Below are positions 1 to 10,299 of a DNA stretch of 45,482 nt, one piece after another (positions within the stretch are counted from its first letter, which is position 1; each line of letters starts with the position of its first letter). Made by a program: the position numbers and the translations under genes. Below the pieces are notes generated by a model, which searched no databases, was not told where the DNA came from, and saw only the letters and a list, made by a program, of their open reading frames with translations. The stretch is from Bacillota bacterium (lineage in GTDB: Bacteria > Bacillota > Limnochordia > JAAZLZ01), in the NCBI GenBank assembly GCA_012522085.1, contig JAAYLE010000120.1, positions 1-45,482 on the forward strand, in the 5' to 3' direction.

Positions 1-114
1 CCGCATATTCTCAGCCCCAAAGTGTTACACTATCGGGCAGCGACCGTACATATGCTAAAGTAGGCTCGGTGAATGGAGGGATGAAAACAGTTCAGGCAAG
101 AAGGAGGATCAAGA

Positions 115-1119
115 ATGTATCAGATCAAGGGCTACACAGCAGCCCTGCTGGTAGTCTTTCTGTTCTGCAGCATGGTGATCCCCCTGGCAGCTTCGAAGCC
201 AACGGTGCTCCGCCCGGGGATGCGCGGCGCTGAAGTTGAGTCCCTGCAGTCTGCACTGCGGAAGGTGGGTTTTCCGCTGAAGGTCGACGGCATCTACGGG
301 CCGGAGACTACTAAAGCAGTCCAAGAGCTGCAAAGGCGCCAGGGTCTCCAAGTCGACGGGCTGGCTGGACCAGCCACCGGGGAAGCCCTGGAGGGACTGT
401 TGGCCAGCGAGAACCTAACTCATGTCGTTTCCCGGGGAGAGTGCTTGTCGGTCATTGCCCAAAGATACAACGTGCCCCTCAAGGATTTGATGGAGGCTAA
501 TAAGCTCGCCTCGTCAAAGATCATTGTTGGACAGAAACTGACTATCCCCCGGGCCCTGCCCGTCCAATCCAAGCCAAGCCAAATTGACTACACTGTCCAG
601 GGAAAAGACACCCTCTACGCCATCGCGCGCCGCTTCAACACCACGGTGACGGAGCTTCTGCGCTACAACAATCTGCCGAATCCGGATCGCTTGCAGATTG
701 GTCAAAAGATCACCATTCCTGTTAGGACCGGGCGCCTCCCAATGATCTGGCCGGTGCGGGGCCGGATCAGCTCAGGCTACGGGTGGCGGATCCACCCCGT
801 CTATGGCCGGAGGCACTTCCACGGCGGCATCGACATTGCGGTTCCTTCCGGAACGCCGGTGCGCGCCGCTGCCCCGGGGATCGTCAGCCGCACGGGATGG
901 ATGGGCGGCGGAGGGCTCGTAGTGGTGATCGATCACGGCGGCGGCATCACCACCTGGTATCTGCACAACTCCCGCATTCTCGTCCGCAAAGGCCAGCGGG
1001 TGCGCGGGGGCGATGTGATCGCCCGCTCCGGCGCCACCGGGGTGGTGACTGGCCCCCATGTGGACTTTCGGATTAAGGTTAACGACCGGACAATTGACCC
1101 TATGGCCTGGCTCCCTTAA
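115..1119 (+). CDS. Secreted LysM/M23 peptidoglycan peptidase-like protein
   Basis: Probably a cell-wall protein exported by a signal peptide (about residues 1-27, ending near IPLAAS). A peptidoglycan-binding domain (about 33-95) is followed by two LysM modules (about 102-145 and 158-203) and a C-terminal M23 (LytM/lysostaphin-like) domain (about 215-330). The first zinc motif is present (HGGID), as is the YLHNS segment, but the usual terminal GPHLHF motif reads GPHVDF. The third zinc ligand is therefore Asp317 instead of His. The protein may be a weak or altered peptidase, or a regulator of other hydrolases; this is inference. The start is supported by AAGGAGGATCAAGA directly before ATG. A second, intact M23 protein lies at 3056-4174 on the other strand. 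Confidence 0.9.
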   Translation: MYQIKGYTAALLVVFLFCSMVIPLAASKPTVLRPGMRGAEVESLQSALRKVGFPLKVDGIYGPETTKAVQELQRRQGLQVDGLAGPATGEALEGLLASENLTHVVSRGECLSVIAQRYNVPLKDLMEANKLASSKIIVGQKLTIPRALPVQSKPSQIDYTVQGKDTLYAIARRFNTTVTELLRYNNLPNPDRLQIGQKITIPVRTGRLPMIWPVRGRISSGYGWRIHPVYGRRHFHGGIDIAVPSGTPVRAAAPGIVSRTGWMGGGGLVVVIDHGGGITTWYLHNSRILVRKGQRVRGGDVIARSGATGVVTGPHVDFRIKVNDRTIDPMAWLP

Positions 1120-1124
1120 AGGTG

Positions 1125-1130
1125 TATAAT
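1125..1130 (+). promoter_or_regulatory. Candidate -10 element for the ABC ATPase gene
   Basis: A perfect TATAAT lies 25 nt upstream of the ABC ATPase start, in the short gap after the first M23 gene. I see no good -35 box at the usual distance, so the call is tentative. Confidence 0.35.
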
Positions 1131-1155
1131 GGCTGTAGAATCTAGGTGATGTGAA

Positions 1156-1827
1156 ATGTCGCTTGCCGTTTCAATGCGAGGGGGCGCCTTCCGGTACGGA
1201 CGGCACATCCTTTGGGAAGGAATCGATTTTAGGCTTACCCGAGGGGAATTCGTCGGGTTAATGGGCCCCAACGGCTCCGGCAAGAGCACCCTGCTCAAAG
1301 TTGTGCTGGGACTGCTCCCCCTCGCCCAGGGCGAGCTGATCGTATTGGGCTCCGAGAAGGTCCCCCGGACCAGGATCGGCTATCTTCCCCAGGGTCAGCC
1401 AGAGAGGTTCAGCTTCTCGCCCCTGGTGAAAGATGTTGTCCTCATGGGGATGTACGGTTCGTTGGGACTGCTTCGTTTCCCTGGGAAAGAGGAGAAGCGC
1501 AAGGCATGGGCGGCCCTCGATCAGGTCGACATGTTGGCTTACAAAGACGAACCCCTGAGTCATTTGTCAGGGGGTCAACAGCAACGGGTTTTCATTGCCC
1601 GGGCCATTGCCGGCGGCAAAGAGCTGCTCCTCCTCGATGAACCGACCAACCGGGTGGACCCGACCAGCCGGAGCCTCATCATCCAGGCTCTCCTTCGCAT
1701 CCGGGAAAAGAGCGGGGCCGGGGCCATCATCGTCAGCCACGACCCGAACTTCCTGCAAGCAACAACCCACCGGGTCCTTTGCCTTAACGGCTCCCTCGCC
1801 GACGGAAGCTTGCCGCCGGGTGGGTGA
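1156..1827 (+). CDS. ABC transporter ATP-binding protein (metal-type, ZnuC/MntB-like)
   Basis: Nucleotide-binding subunit of an ABC importer, 223 residues, acting at the inner face of the membrane. It has Walker A (GPNGSGKST, near residue 38), the signature LSGGQQQR, Walker B LLLLDEPT and a switch His in IIVSHD. Overall likeness is to the zinc/manganese uptake group, which is a family-level guess. No permease or binding-protein gene is adjacent, so the ATPase is an orphan here and must pair with components encoded elsewhere. Its 3' end overlaps the convergent radical SAM gene by 44 bp. The ribosome binding site (AGGTGAT) is weak. Confidence 0.85.
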   Translation: MSLAVSMRGGAFRYGRHILWEGIDFRLTRGEFVGLMGPNGSGKSTLLKVVLGLLPLAQGELIVLGSEKVPRTRIGYLPQGQPERFSFSPLVKDVVLMGMYGSLGLLRFPGKEEKRKAWAALDQVDMLAYKDEPLSHLSGGQQQRVFIARAIAGGKELLLLDEPTNRVDPTSRSLIIQALLRIREKSGAGAIIVSHDPNFLQATTHRVLCLNGSLADGSLPPGG

Positions 1828-3046
1828 AGCTCCCGATGCGAAGGTGGGGATGCTTCGCCTTCAGACGCCTTATCAGTCCCTGGATCCCCAGGGTCTTTTC
1901 CCTCATGGGGAATGCTTCCGCCAGCCAGCCGGGATCTGCGCTCAGGTTGCGCAATTGAACCATCTGGATGCCCGTTTCCCCGATGAAATCCACCAGTGCC
2001 CCGACTTCCTCGCGCCTATCAGTAAAGCCAGGGAAGGTCAGCAGATTCAAACTGACCACCACGTCCTGGGACCTGGCCAGGCGGATCGAGTTGGCAACAT
2101 CCCTCAGGGCATAGCCCCGCGGCCGATGATAGGCGTTGAAATTTTCCTCCCGGGCGCTAAAAAGGCTCACCCGCATCGAATCCAGCCCCGCATCGACCAA
2201 TCGGGCCAAATCCGCGGCGCTGCCCCCATTGGTGTTGATATTGATCGTTCCCCGATGGGTTCGGCGGCGAATGTCCATCACGGCCTCGGCCAGAAGCCTT
2301 GATTCGAGGCTCGGCTCACCCTCGCACCCCTGCCCGAAACTGATGATCCCATCCCGGGCCCGGTCTAAGTGACGGGCGGCCAGTTCAACGATCTCTTCTT
2401 TGTTGGGAGTGAAGCCGATCCTGCTGTGGGGCGCCGGGGGAACATCCCCTTCCTGTTCGGAGATGCAGCCAAGGCAGCGGGCATTGCACCGCCTTGAGCT
2501 GGGAATGCCGGCCTCCCACCGCTCATAGAACAGATTCTGGGCGGTGAAGCACTGGTAGCGCAAGGCACACCCCGATAGGTGTTCAATCAGTCGGTTGTCC
2601 GGAAAAAGCCTTTGCATCCTCGCGATGCGACGGGGCAGGGTCTCCGTATTGAAAAAGCGGGGAGACCAGCGGTAGCGCAAGTCGTCGATGGGCAGGGCGG
2701 CCGCGTACAGTCGGCCGCGGCAGGCGCCAACAGCGGTATAACCGAAAAAGGGGAGCTGGAGAGGGTCTTCCAGGGTCTTGTACGCGGGAAGCAGGGTCCG
2801 GACGTAGCCTGCAGGCAATAAGGCGCCGACGGCCCACTTGGACTCGCCAGCGGACCGTATCCGCCCTGAAGAACGCTCCCGGCCAACGGCGGCCCGGCCG
2901 GGGAGGACGACCATGCTTGCCCCCGGAGGCAGCGGAACTACCTGGCCAAGCTCCAAAAAAGAGGGCCCGTTACGGCCCACCGCAATCAGTTTATCATCTA
3001 TGTACATGCGGCCCGCCTCATCGGCGTAGACTACGGAAAGCGCCAT
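1784..3046 (-). CDS. Radical SAM protein of unknown substrate
   Basis: A 420-residue protein with a poorly recognised N-terminal part (about 1-180) and a radical SAM core. The 4Fe-4S/SAM motif is CNARCLGC (Cys187, Cys191, Cys194; Cx3Cx2C). Later core elements include FGQGCEGEP, which fits the GGE-type strand, and TININTNGG. Extra cysteines just before the motif (near 160 and 166) might bind a second cluster. Reaction and partner are unknown. It sits 9 bp downstream of the second M23 gene with a GGGGGAAG ribosome binding site, so the two are probably co-transcribed. The last 44 bp overlap the opposite-strand ABC gene. Confidence 0.85.
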   Translation of the reverse strand: MALSVVYADEAGRMYIDDKLIAVGRNGPSFLELGQVVPLPPGASMVVLPGRAAVGRERSSGRIRSAGESKWAVGALLPAGYVRTLLPAYKTLEDPLQLPFFGYTAVGACRGRLYAAALPIDDLRYRWSPRFFNTETLPRRIARMQRLFPDNRLIEHLSGCALRYQCFTAQNLFYERWEAGIPSSRRCNARCLGCISEQEGDVPPAPHSRIGFTPNKEEIVELAARHLDRARDGIISFGQGCEGEPSLESRLLAEAVMDIRRRTHRGTININTNGGSAADLARLVDAGLDSMRVSLFSAREENFNAYHRPRGYALRDVANSIRLARSQDVVVSLNLLTFPGFTDRREEVGALVDFIGETGIQMVQLRNLSADPGWLAEAFPMREKTLGIQGLIRRLKAKHPHLRIGSFTHPAASFRRRGSR

Positions 3047-3055
3047 ATCTTCCCC

Positions 3056-4174
3056 CTAGCGAATCAGGTATTTATAGGGGTCAACTGCTTTCGCCCGGTA
3101 GCGAATCTCGAAGTGCAGATGGGGGCCGGTGGAATTTCCCGTATTCCCGCTGCGGGCGATGATCTGGCCGCGTTCCACCCTGTCTCCCGCTGAGACCAGG
3201 AGCTTCGAATTGTGGGCATACCTGGTCTCGACGCCCTTGCCGTGGTCGATAATCACCAGGTAGCCGTAGCCGCCTCTTCGCCCGGCGAAGGTCACCCGCC
3301 CTGCAGCGGCGGCCCGGATGGGCGTGCCAGTGGGAACGGCGATGTCTAGACCATAATGCATCCTGCCCCACCGCATCCCGAAGTGGGAAGAAAGCCTGCC
3401 CTTGACTGGCCAGGAAAAAGCCCGCTGGAGGACGCCGTTGCGCACCAACTGGTAGCGCTGGACCAGTTCCCTGGCTCCAGGGATGATGAGCTGCTGACCT
3501 ACCTGTACGCTGTTGGGGTTAGCAATCTCATTGGCCTCGGCGATCTTTTCGTACCCGACATTGTACATGCGGGCGATATCCCACAGGGTCTCTCCCTTCT
3601 CCACCTGATGCAGAACGCCGACAACGGTCAGTATGGAGAGCTTTTGTCCAACCGACAGCCGGTGGACATTGCTCATATTGTTAATCTGGGCAATGGTATT
3701 GACATCAGTCCCGTAGGCCTTTGCAATATCCCACAGGGTTTCTCCGGACTGGACGATATGGGTGAGGACTTGGGGCTTAGCAGGAGGAGGCGGCTCTTCT
3801 GGCTTTGCCTCTTCCTCAACCGGCTCTTCAACCGGTTCCTCTACGGGCCCCGCAACGATCTCATCATCTAAGGGCAGCTCCGGCTCCTCCGTCAGCTGAA
3901 AAGCCATCGGCACCAACTGCAGATCGGCAGTCTGGATCGCCCCATCTGCCCGCCAGGCCGGCGCGTCGATGCCCAGAAGCGAACTCCGCATAGCAATTTG
4001 ATCATCCCAAGAAGCACCGCCAGCGGCGGACCCATCAATGCCCAGCAAAACTGCTTCTTCCAGCTGGGATTGCTTAAAGTTAGAAATGCCCCCTCCCACA
4101 GTGACGGTGAGGCAAAGGGCCATCAGTATCAACCTAGCCAACGGACGGCTGCGGCTTTCACGTAACGGTTCCAC
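3056..4174 (-). CDS. Membrane-anchored LysM/M23 peptidoglycan endopeptidase
   Basis: Probable zinc endopeptidase that cuts peptide cross-links in peptidoglycan outside the membrane. An N-terminal hydrophobic segment (LARLILMALCLTVTVGGG) anchors or exports it. Next comes an acidic Pro/Glu-rich linker with EEPVEEP repeats, two LysM modules and a C-terminal M23 domain with intact ligands (HYGLDIAVP; GPHLHFE). The ORF track starts at GTG 4219, but no ribosome binding site is seen there. The GTG at 4174 has AAGGAAG at proper spacing, giving 372 residues, so I prefer it. The upstream gap to rho is long and structured. The radical SAM gene follows after 9 bp. Confidence 0.88.
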   Translation of the reverse strand: MEPLRESRSRPLARLILMALCLTVTVGGGISNFKQSQLEEAVLLGIDGSAAGGASWDDQIAMRSSLLGIDAPAWRADGAIQTADLQLVPMAFQLTEEPELPLDDEIVAGPVEEPVEEPVEEEAKPEEPPPPAKPQVLTHIVQSGETLWDIAKAYGTDVNTIAQINNMSNVHRLSVGQKLSILTVVGVLHQVEKGETLWDIARMYNVGYEKIAEANEIANPNSVQVGQQLIIPGARELVQRYQLVRNGVLQRAFSWPVKGRLSSHFGMRWGRMHYGLDIAVPTGTPIRAAAAGRVTFAGRRGGYGYLVIIDHGKGVETRYAHNSKLLVSAGDRVERGQIIARSGNTGNSTGPHLHFEIRYRAKAVDPYKYLIR

Positions 4175-4557
4175 GCCGTGCTTCCTTCCCTTCCGCTGGT
4201 GGGCAGCGAAAGTTTGCACCGTCCGGGTGCAGGCTATCGCTGCTCACTCCCTTGATTCGGGAAATGTTGCGCGCCTTTTACTTCCCTAAGGAACCTCTCG
4301 AAGTAACTCGGCATGGGTCGAAACTTGCAACACGATGTCATATTCCACATCTGAAGCCTGTTTCCTGCCGCTGAAGTGGAAATTTTGCTCAGCGGAGAGA
4401 AATGCGTCCTGTGATATGCTATCCATCCCTAAGCCGGTTTAGCCCTCTATCTTTGGATGTAAATCCTTCCAGAGCCTGCTTACATATTGGTTCAGCGTTT
4501 TCTAGAAAATGTCCTTCTTTCTTTAGAAAATAAACACAAAGATCAGGGCTGCGCGCA
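4175..4557 (-). other. Intergenic region between rho and the M23 gene; possible structured leader
   Basis: About 380 bp without a supported gene. On the minus strand it shows several local hairpins: CCGCTGA pairing with TCAGCGG (near 4360-4390), ACTTC pairing with GAAGT (near 4280-4310) and GCACC pairing with GGTGC (near 4220). A 12-bp palindrome TTTTCTAGAAAA lies at 4498-4509. No convincing promoter was identified. I looked for c-di-AMP riboswitch consensus elements, since that class often precedes wall-hydrolase genes, and did not find them. Confidence 0.35.
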
Positions 4558-5832
4558 TCAATCATATCCCCTCAGGTTGTCCGCAAAGGGAGAGTTGATG
4601 ATGAGCTGCATGAATTCCTCGTTCTTCTTGGTGTGGGTCAATCGATCGATGAGCAGGTCCGTTGTTTCGGCGGTGCCCATGGAGCCTAGAGCCTTCCTCA
4701 AGATCCACATCGTCTCCAGCTCCGTCTCGGTCAAGAGGAGCTCTTCCTTCCTGGTTCCCGAACGGTAAATGTCCACCGCCGGGAAGATGCGCCGCTCGGC
4801 AAGCTTGCGGTCCAAGTGGAGCTCCATGTTGCCCGTTCCCTTGAATTCCTCATAGATAACATCATCCATGCGGGAGCCTGTTTCGATTAGGGCAGTCGCC
4901 AAGATCGTCAAGCTGCCCCCTTCCTCTAGATTGCGGGCGGCGCCGAAAAATCGCTTCGGACGGTGCAAGGCCGCAGGATCCACTCCGCCGGATAGAGTCC
5001 GGCCGCTAGGAGGCACCACCAGATTGTGGGCCCGGGCCAGGCGAGTGATGCTGTCCAGGAGGATGACCACATCCTTGCCATACTCCACCAACCGCTTCGC
5101 CCGTTCAAGGACCATATCCGCCACTTTGACATGGTTGTCCGGAGGTTGATCGAAGGTCGAGCTGACGACGACTCCCTTGACGGATCGCTCCATATCCGTC
5201 ACCTCTTCCGGACGCTCATCGATGAGGAGGACGATGAGCTCCACTTCCGGATGGTTGGTCGTCAAGCTGTTGGCAATTTTCTTCAGCACGGTGGTCTTGC
5301 CCGCCTTTGGCGGCGCGACGATCAAGCCCCGCTGCCCCTTGCCTAGGGGAGCGATGATGTCAATGAGGCGAGTAGCAATTTCCTTTGGGTCAAGTTCCAG
5401 ATGGAGGCGTTCATTGGGATAGATGGGGGTGAGGTCGTCGAAGTCCGGTCGCGTGATGGCCAGCTCCGCATCGGCCATGTTCACCGCCAGGACTCGCAGC
5501 AGGGCGTTATACCGTTCGTTGTCCTTTGGGGGGCGAATTTGGCCGAGGATGGCATCCCCCGTCCGGAGATTGAAGCGGCGAATCTGGGATGGAGAAACAT
5601 ACACATCGTTGGGACCGGGGGTGAAGCTGTCGACTCTGAGGAATCCGTAGCCGTCGGGAAGGACTTCGAGGATGCCTTCGGTCATCGTCAAGCCCTCTTT
5701 TTCCGTCTCGGCCTTGAGGATCTGCAAAATCAGCTCCTTCTTCCGCAGCCTCCCCGAGCCAGCTATGTCCAACTCCGCGGCGATCTCCTGCAGCTCATCG
5801 ATTGTCTTCCGGCGCAGTTCACCAATATTCAT
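4558..5832 (-). CDS. rho: Transcription termination factor Rho
   Basis: Hexameric RNA helicase that terminates transcription. The 424 residues match the usual short form without a large insertion. Order: Rho_N helical domain (about 1-45), cold-shock-like RNA-binding domain with GYGFLRV (about 50-120), then the RecA-type ATPase with Walker A PPKAGKTT (about 174-181), Walker [16 protein letters not shown], and the Q-loop/R-loop region. The gene lies 26 bp downstream of the aldolase gene and is the last gene of a leftward unit that also includes the Cys-rich protein. The start is ATG, preceded by GAGGAGCTGATAACG. Confidence 0.97.
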   Translation of the reverse strand: MNIGELRRKTIDELQEIAAELDIAGSGRLRKKELILQILKAETEKEGLTMTEGILEVLPDGYGFLRVDSFTPGPNDVYVSPSQIRRFNLRTGDAILGQIRPPKDNERYNALLRVLAVNMADAELAITRPDFDDLTPIYPNERLHLELDPKEIATRLIDIIAPLGKGQRGLIVAPPKAGKTTVLKKIANSLTTNHPEVELIVLLIDERPEEVTDMERSVKGVVVSSTFDQPPDNHVKVADMVLERAKRLVEYGKDVVILLDSITRLARAHNLVVPPSGRTLSGGVDPAALHRPKRFFGAARNLEEGGSLTILATALIETGSRMDDVIYEEFKGTGNMELHLDRKLAERRIFPAVDIYRSGTRKEELLLTETELETMWILRKALGSMGTAETTDLLIDRLTHTKKNEEFMQLIINSPFADNLRGYD

Positions 5833-5858
5833 CGTTATCAGCTCCTCGCTCTTGAGGC

Positions 5859-6713
5859 CTAAGCCCGGCGACTGCAGCCAAAGAGACGCATTTTTCTTTG
5901 GACCACCTCTTGCATGCGCTCCCTGGCCGGTCCAAGAATCCGGCGGGGGTCAATTTCATCCGGGTCCTCCTCGAGGACTTCCCGCACCCCCTGGGCAAAG
6001 GCCTGGCGAATTTCAGTGTCGATATTGATTTTGGTTATTCCTAATTCGATCGCCTGTCGGATGGCTTCATCGGAGAGTCCCGAGGCTCCGTGCAGGACCA
6101 AGGGGACATCAACCTGCCGATTGATCTCATCCAGCCGGGCAAAATCCAGTCTCGGCTCGCCCTTGTAGACCCCATGGGCAGTACCGATGGCAACAGCCAA
6201 GGCGTCTACGCCTGTTTCCTGTACAAAACGACAGGCTTCATCGGGATCGGTGAGGAAGGCGTCTGCCGCGGCCACCACGATGTCATCCTCTTTGCCGCCT
6301 ATCCGGCCTAGTTCTCCCTCAACCGAAACGCCCACGCAATGGGCCACATCGGCTACCCGGCGCACCAGCTCCACGTTCTCGGCGAAAGGCAGCTGCGACC
6401 CATCCACCATGACGGCAGTAAAACCTGCCCGGATGCAGCGGACGGCCTGCTCAAAGCTGGTTCCGTGATCGAGATTCAATGCCACCGGGACGGCGGCCTT
6501 AGCGGCAGCCGCCTGCACCATCGCGGTTATGTACTCCAGGCCCGCGTATTTAAGTCCCCCTTGGCTGGCTTGGATGATGACCGGCGAGCGTTCTGCTTCC
6601 GCTGCGGCAATGATCGCCTGCAGTATCTCCAAGTTGTTGCAGTTAAATGCCCCCACTGCGTAGCGCCCTTCCCGGGCCTTTTTCAGCAGCGGACCGACTG
6701 GTACTAGCGCCAA
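5859..6713 (-). CDS. fba: Fructose-bisphosphate aldolase, class II
   Basis: Zinc-dependent aldolase that interconverts fructose-1,6-bisphosphate with dihydroxyacetone phosphate and glyceraldehyde-3-phosphate in glycolysis and gluconeogenesis. Length 284 fits the short class II family. Visible elements are [12 protein letters not shown] at the N-terminus, metal-ligand histidines in [19 protein letters not shown] and VLHGASGL, and the phosphate loop [10 protein letters not shown] tagatose-bisphosphate aldolase role cannot be excluded by eye. The start is TTG at 6713, supported by AAAGGAGGT 9 nt upstream. Confidence 0.95.
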   Translation of the reverse strand: MALVPVGPLLKKAREGRYAVGAFNCNNLEILQAIIAAAEAERSPVIIQASQGGLKYAGLEYITAMVQAAAAKAAVPVALNLDHGTSFEQAVRCIRAGFTAVMVDGSQLPFAENVELVRRVADVAHCVGVSVEGELGRIGGKEDDIVVAAADAFLTDPDEACRFVQETGVDALAVAIGTAHGVYKGEPRLDFARLDEINRQVDVPLVLHGASGLSDEAIRQAIELGITKINIDTEIRQAFAQGVREVLEEDPDEIDPRRILGPARERMQEVVQRKMRLFGCSRRA

Positions 6714-6734
6714 TTGGCAAACCTCCTTTGAGTT

Positions 6735-7268
6735 CTATTCCTTGTGGAACGACCTGAGGATTCTCTCCACAGTCTTCAGGTCGGTCAAATTCCCCTCGGC
6801 CGCCATTGGGATGGTCAAACGGCTGCGGCAGCGGCTGCAGACCAGCTCAAGCCGATCAGGGTACAGTTCCACGTCCATCTCACCATGTCCACACTGGCAC
6901 AAAATCCCCCCTTGCAGAGCTAAATCACCAAGGATAGACAAGGCCTCGTCAACGAAGGGATGCAGATTAGACTCCCTCCCCAGGGTGAGCGGCGCCCCGG
7001 TCAACGGACAATACAGGTTGACTGCCTTGCCGCTGCATATGTCATCCATCGGAATACTCAGGAAGTGAAATCGCTCACAGATCAGACAAGCGACAAGGAA
7101 ATTGATCTGTCGTCGATGTTTTCTTACCCTGGCTACAGTCAATCCACAGGGACATGGAAGCGAAATAGTCCGGCCCTTGGGCAGGTCAAACAAAGAAAAG
7201 TCGCGGGTTGATCCTCTGCCACAATTGGGACAGCGAACAAAAAGGTCAAACTTGGTATTAATCAGCAT
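6735..7268 (-). CDS. Cys-rich (zinc-ribbon-like) protein of unknown function
   Basis: A roughly 177-residue soluble protein that I do not recognise. It carries several paired cysteines typical of metal-binding knuckles: CPNCG near the N-terminus, CPCG, CLIC, CQCG and CSRC near the C-terminus. These could build two or three zinc ribbons. The ORF track begins at 7358, but ATG 7268 places RCPNCG near the N-terminus and has AAGGGTG upstream, so I use it. It precedes fba by 21 bp and probably forms one unit with fba and rho. A nucleic-acid-related role would fit the zinc ribbons but is only a guess. Confidence 0.7.
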   Translation of the reverse strand: MLINTKFDLFVRCPNCGRGSTRDFSLFDLPKGRTISLPCPCGLTVARVRKHRRQINFLVACLICERFHFLSIPMDDICSGKAVNLYCPLTGAPLTLGRESNLHPFVDEALSILGDLALQGGILCQCGHGEMDVELYPDRLELVCSRCRSRLTIPMAAEGNLTDLKTVERILRSFHKE

Positions 7269-7465
7269 CCTTCGGGTGTCACCCTTATTGTCTTTATCAA
7301 CTGTGCGGTTGTATGGAAATCCCCACAGAACGCAGGAAGCATCCGGTGCGCAGGGCATTTAGGAGAGAGATCACCGGTTTGAAACCCAGCGGCAGACCCC
7401 GAGCAACTTCAAACAACCTTGATGTTCGCCAAGACCTGCCCTCTTTCCTCCCGACCTTGGTTAAT
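7269..7465. other. Intergenic region, no feature recognised
   Basis: About 200 bp between the secreted-protein gene and the Cys-rich-protein gene. The N-terminal extension of the ORF track (7269-7358) is probably not translated. I see no clear promoter or terminator. Confidence 0.4.
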
Positions 7466-7951
7466 TCACTCAAGGCTGCTTAAGTTTTGGACGAGAAGGC
7501 GTCCGGAAAGCTCCAGCTTGACCGTAGCCGCCCACAAGCCGGGAGCCAGATTGGCCAAGGAAACCCGCTGCCACGGGCCGCCATTGATGGTTCTGGCCCA
7601 TGCATCCTCCCCTGCCACCTTAAGGAGCACGGTCCGATAGGGATTGTAAAGGTCTACCCGGCGCAAGTCAAGAGCTACCTTAGCATAAATGAGCTGCTCC
7701 CCCGCCACCGACAAGGCATCCGGTCCAACCCGGCAGCCTTCCCAAAAGACCCTCTGTTCATCATAGGGGAGCGCGACCAGATGGCCGTCCTCCGGGCGCA
7801 GCAGAACCCAGCCTTTTCCCCAGTCAACGACCTCGCCGATGACGCAGCCGGATGTCTCCCCCCAGGGGAAGACCTCCCCTTGCGGCTCCCAGGCCCAACC
7901 GACGCTAAACACGGCCGCAACAATCAACAAGCCCGCTATTAATCCCATCAA
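7466..7951 (-). CDS. Small secreted protein of unknown function
   Basis: A 161-residue protein with an N-terminal hydrophobic signal (MGLIAGLLIVAAVFSVGWA), then a Trp-rich, probably beta-rich region. No catalytic motif is recognised. The start is either TTG 7951 or the adjacent ATG 7948; AAGGGGG upstream suits both. About 200 bp separate it from the next leftward gene and a terminator lies upstream of it, so it may be a single-gene unit. Confidence 0.65.
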   Translation of the reverse strand: MMGLIAGLLIVAAVFSVGWAWEPQGEVFPWGETSGCVIGEVVDWGKGWVLLRPEDGHLVALPYDEQRVFWEGCRVGPDALSVAGEQLIYAKVALDLRRVDLYNPYRTVLLKVAGEDAWARTINGGPWQRVSLANLAPGLWAATVKLELSGRLLVQNLSSLE

Positions 7952-8033
7952 GCCAGTCGCCCCCTTACTTATTCAGTAACATTATGGGCAAAAAGCTAGC
8001 TGATTATGAGCGGGCAGTGAGTAGAAAACAGCA

Positions 8034-8055
8034 GCCCCCGCCGGGAGGCGGGGGC
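8034..8055 (-). terminator. Rho-independent terminator after the DUF151 gene
   Basis: A perfect 9-bp stem GCCCCCGCC / GGCGGGGGC with a 4-nt loop, followed on the minus strand by TGCTGTTTTC. It lies 18 bp after the stop codon of the DUF151 gene. The T-tract is short. Confidence 0.75.
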
Positions 8056-8073
8056 GCCAATCCTTGCTGCCGA

Positions 8074-8547
8074 CTACTTGGCAAAGTCCTGCGGCGTCAC
8101 GCTGTCAAGAAACTTGCGAAACTCCTCCAACTCCGTATCTTCCTCTTCCTTGTGAATGACCATCGCCTTGGCCGCCACTTCTTCGGAGATGAAAATGGGA
8201 GCGTCGGTGCGCAAAGCAAGGGCAATCGCATCGCTGGGGCGAGCATCGATGTCGATCTCCCCCTTAGCGGTCTTCAAATAGATGCGGGCGTAGTAGGTCT
8301 CGTCTTTCAGTTCCGTGATCACAACCCGACTAACCTTGGCGCCAAAACCGTCCAAAATATTCTTCAGCAGGTCATGCGTGATGGGGCGAGGTGGCTTGAT
8401 TCCCTCCATCTGAATGGTGATGGCATTGGCTTCCGCCGGCCCAATCAAGATGGGAATGAAGCCCCTCTCTTCGGCATCGGTGATCACCACTACAGGCATC
8501 ATAGTGTGTTGATCGATGCCCACTACCTTCACCTTCATCCTTACCAT
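8074..8547 (-). CDS. Bifunctional nuclease (BFN/DUF151) family protein
   Basis: A 157-residue protein matching the DUF151 family across its length: MPVVVITDAEERGFIPILIG, the TIQMEG segment, then ARPSDAIALALR, which is the strongest hallmark. Plant relatives have been described as bifunctional nucleases. In bacteria the role is not well established, so nuclease activity is a family inference. The C-terminal tail is acidic and helical (EEEDTELEEFRKFLDS). The start ATG has GGGGTGA at spacing 6. It has its own extended -10 promoter and a terminator, so it is likely monocistronic. Confidence 0.88.
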   Translation of the reverse strand: MVRMKVKVVGIDQHTMMPVVVITDAEERGFIPILIGPAEANAITIQMEGIKPPRPITHDLLKNILDGFGAKVSRVVITELKDETYYARIYLKTAKGEIDIDARPSDAIALALRTDAPIFISEEVAAKAMVIHKEEEDTELEEFRKFLDSVTPQDFAK

Positions 8548-8600
8548 GCACGCTCACCCCATTTCAAGCAATTTAGCGCCCCTACCTCCTTGCCCAGTCG

Positions 8601-8614
8601 ATTATATTATACCA
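8601..8614 (-). promoter_or_regulatory. Extended -10 promoter for the DUF151 gene
   Basis: On the minus strand the sequence TGGTATAATATAAT gives an extended -10 (TGnTATAAT) plus a second overlapping TATAAT. It lies about 55-65 nt upstream of the DUF151 start and just downstream of pyrG. No good -35 is seen, which fits an extended -10 promoter. Confidence 0.55.
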
Positions 8615-8629
8615 AATCCCCGTCAGGGA

Positions 8630-10261
<1,632 letters not shown>

Positions 10262-10299
10262 TTACCTCGTTTCCGCAAGTTTCCCTTTGGACCTTTATT

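Noticed and set aside
1595-2302. 235-aa plus-strand ORF over the ABC 3' end and the radical SAM gene
   Set aside because: Shadow of two strongly supported genes; no ribosome binding site and no family-like sequence.
4175-4557. c-di-AMP riboswitch before the M23 gene
   Set aside because: The expected conserved GC-rich blocks and CAGCTAAC element are not present.
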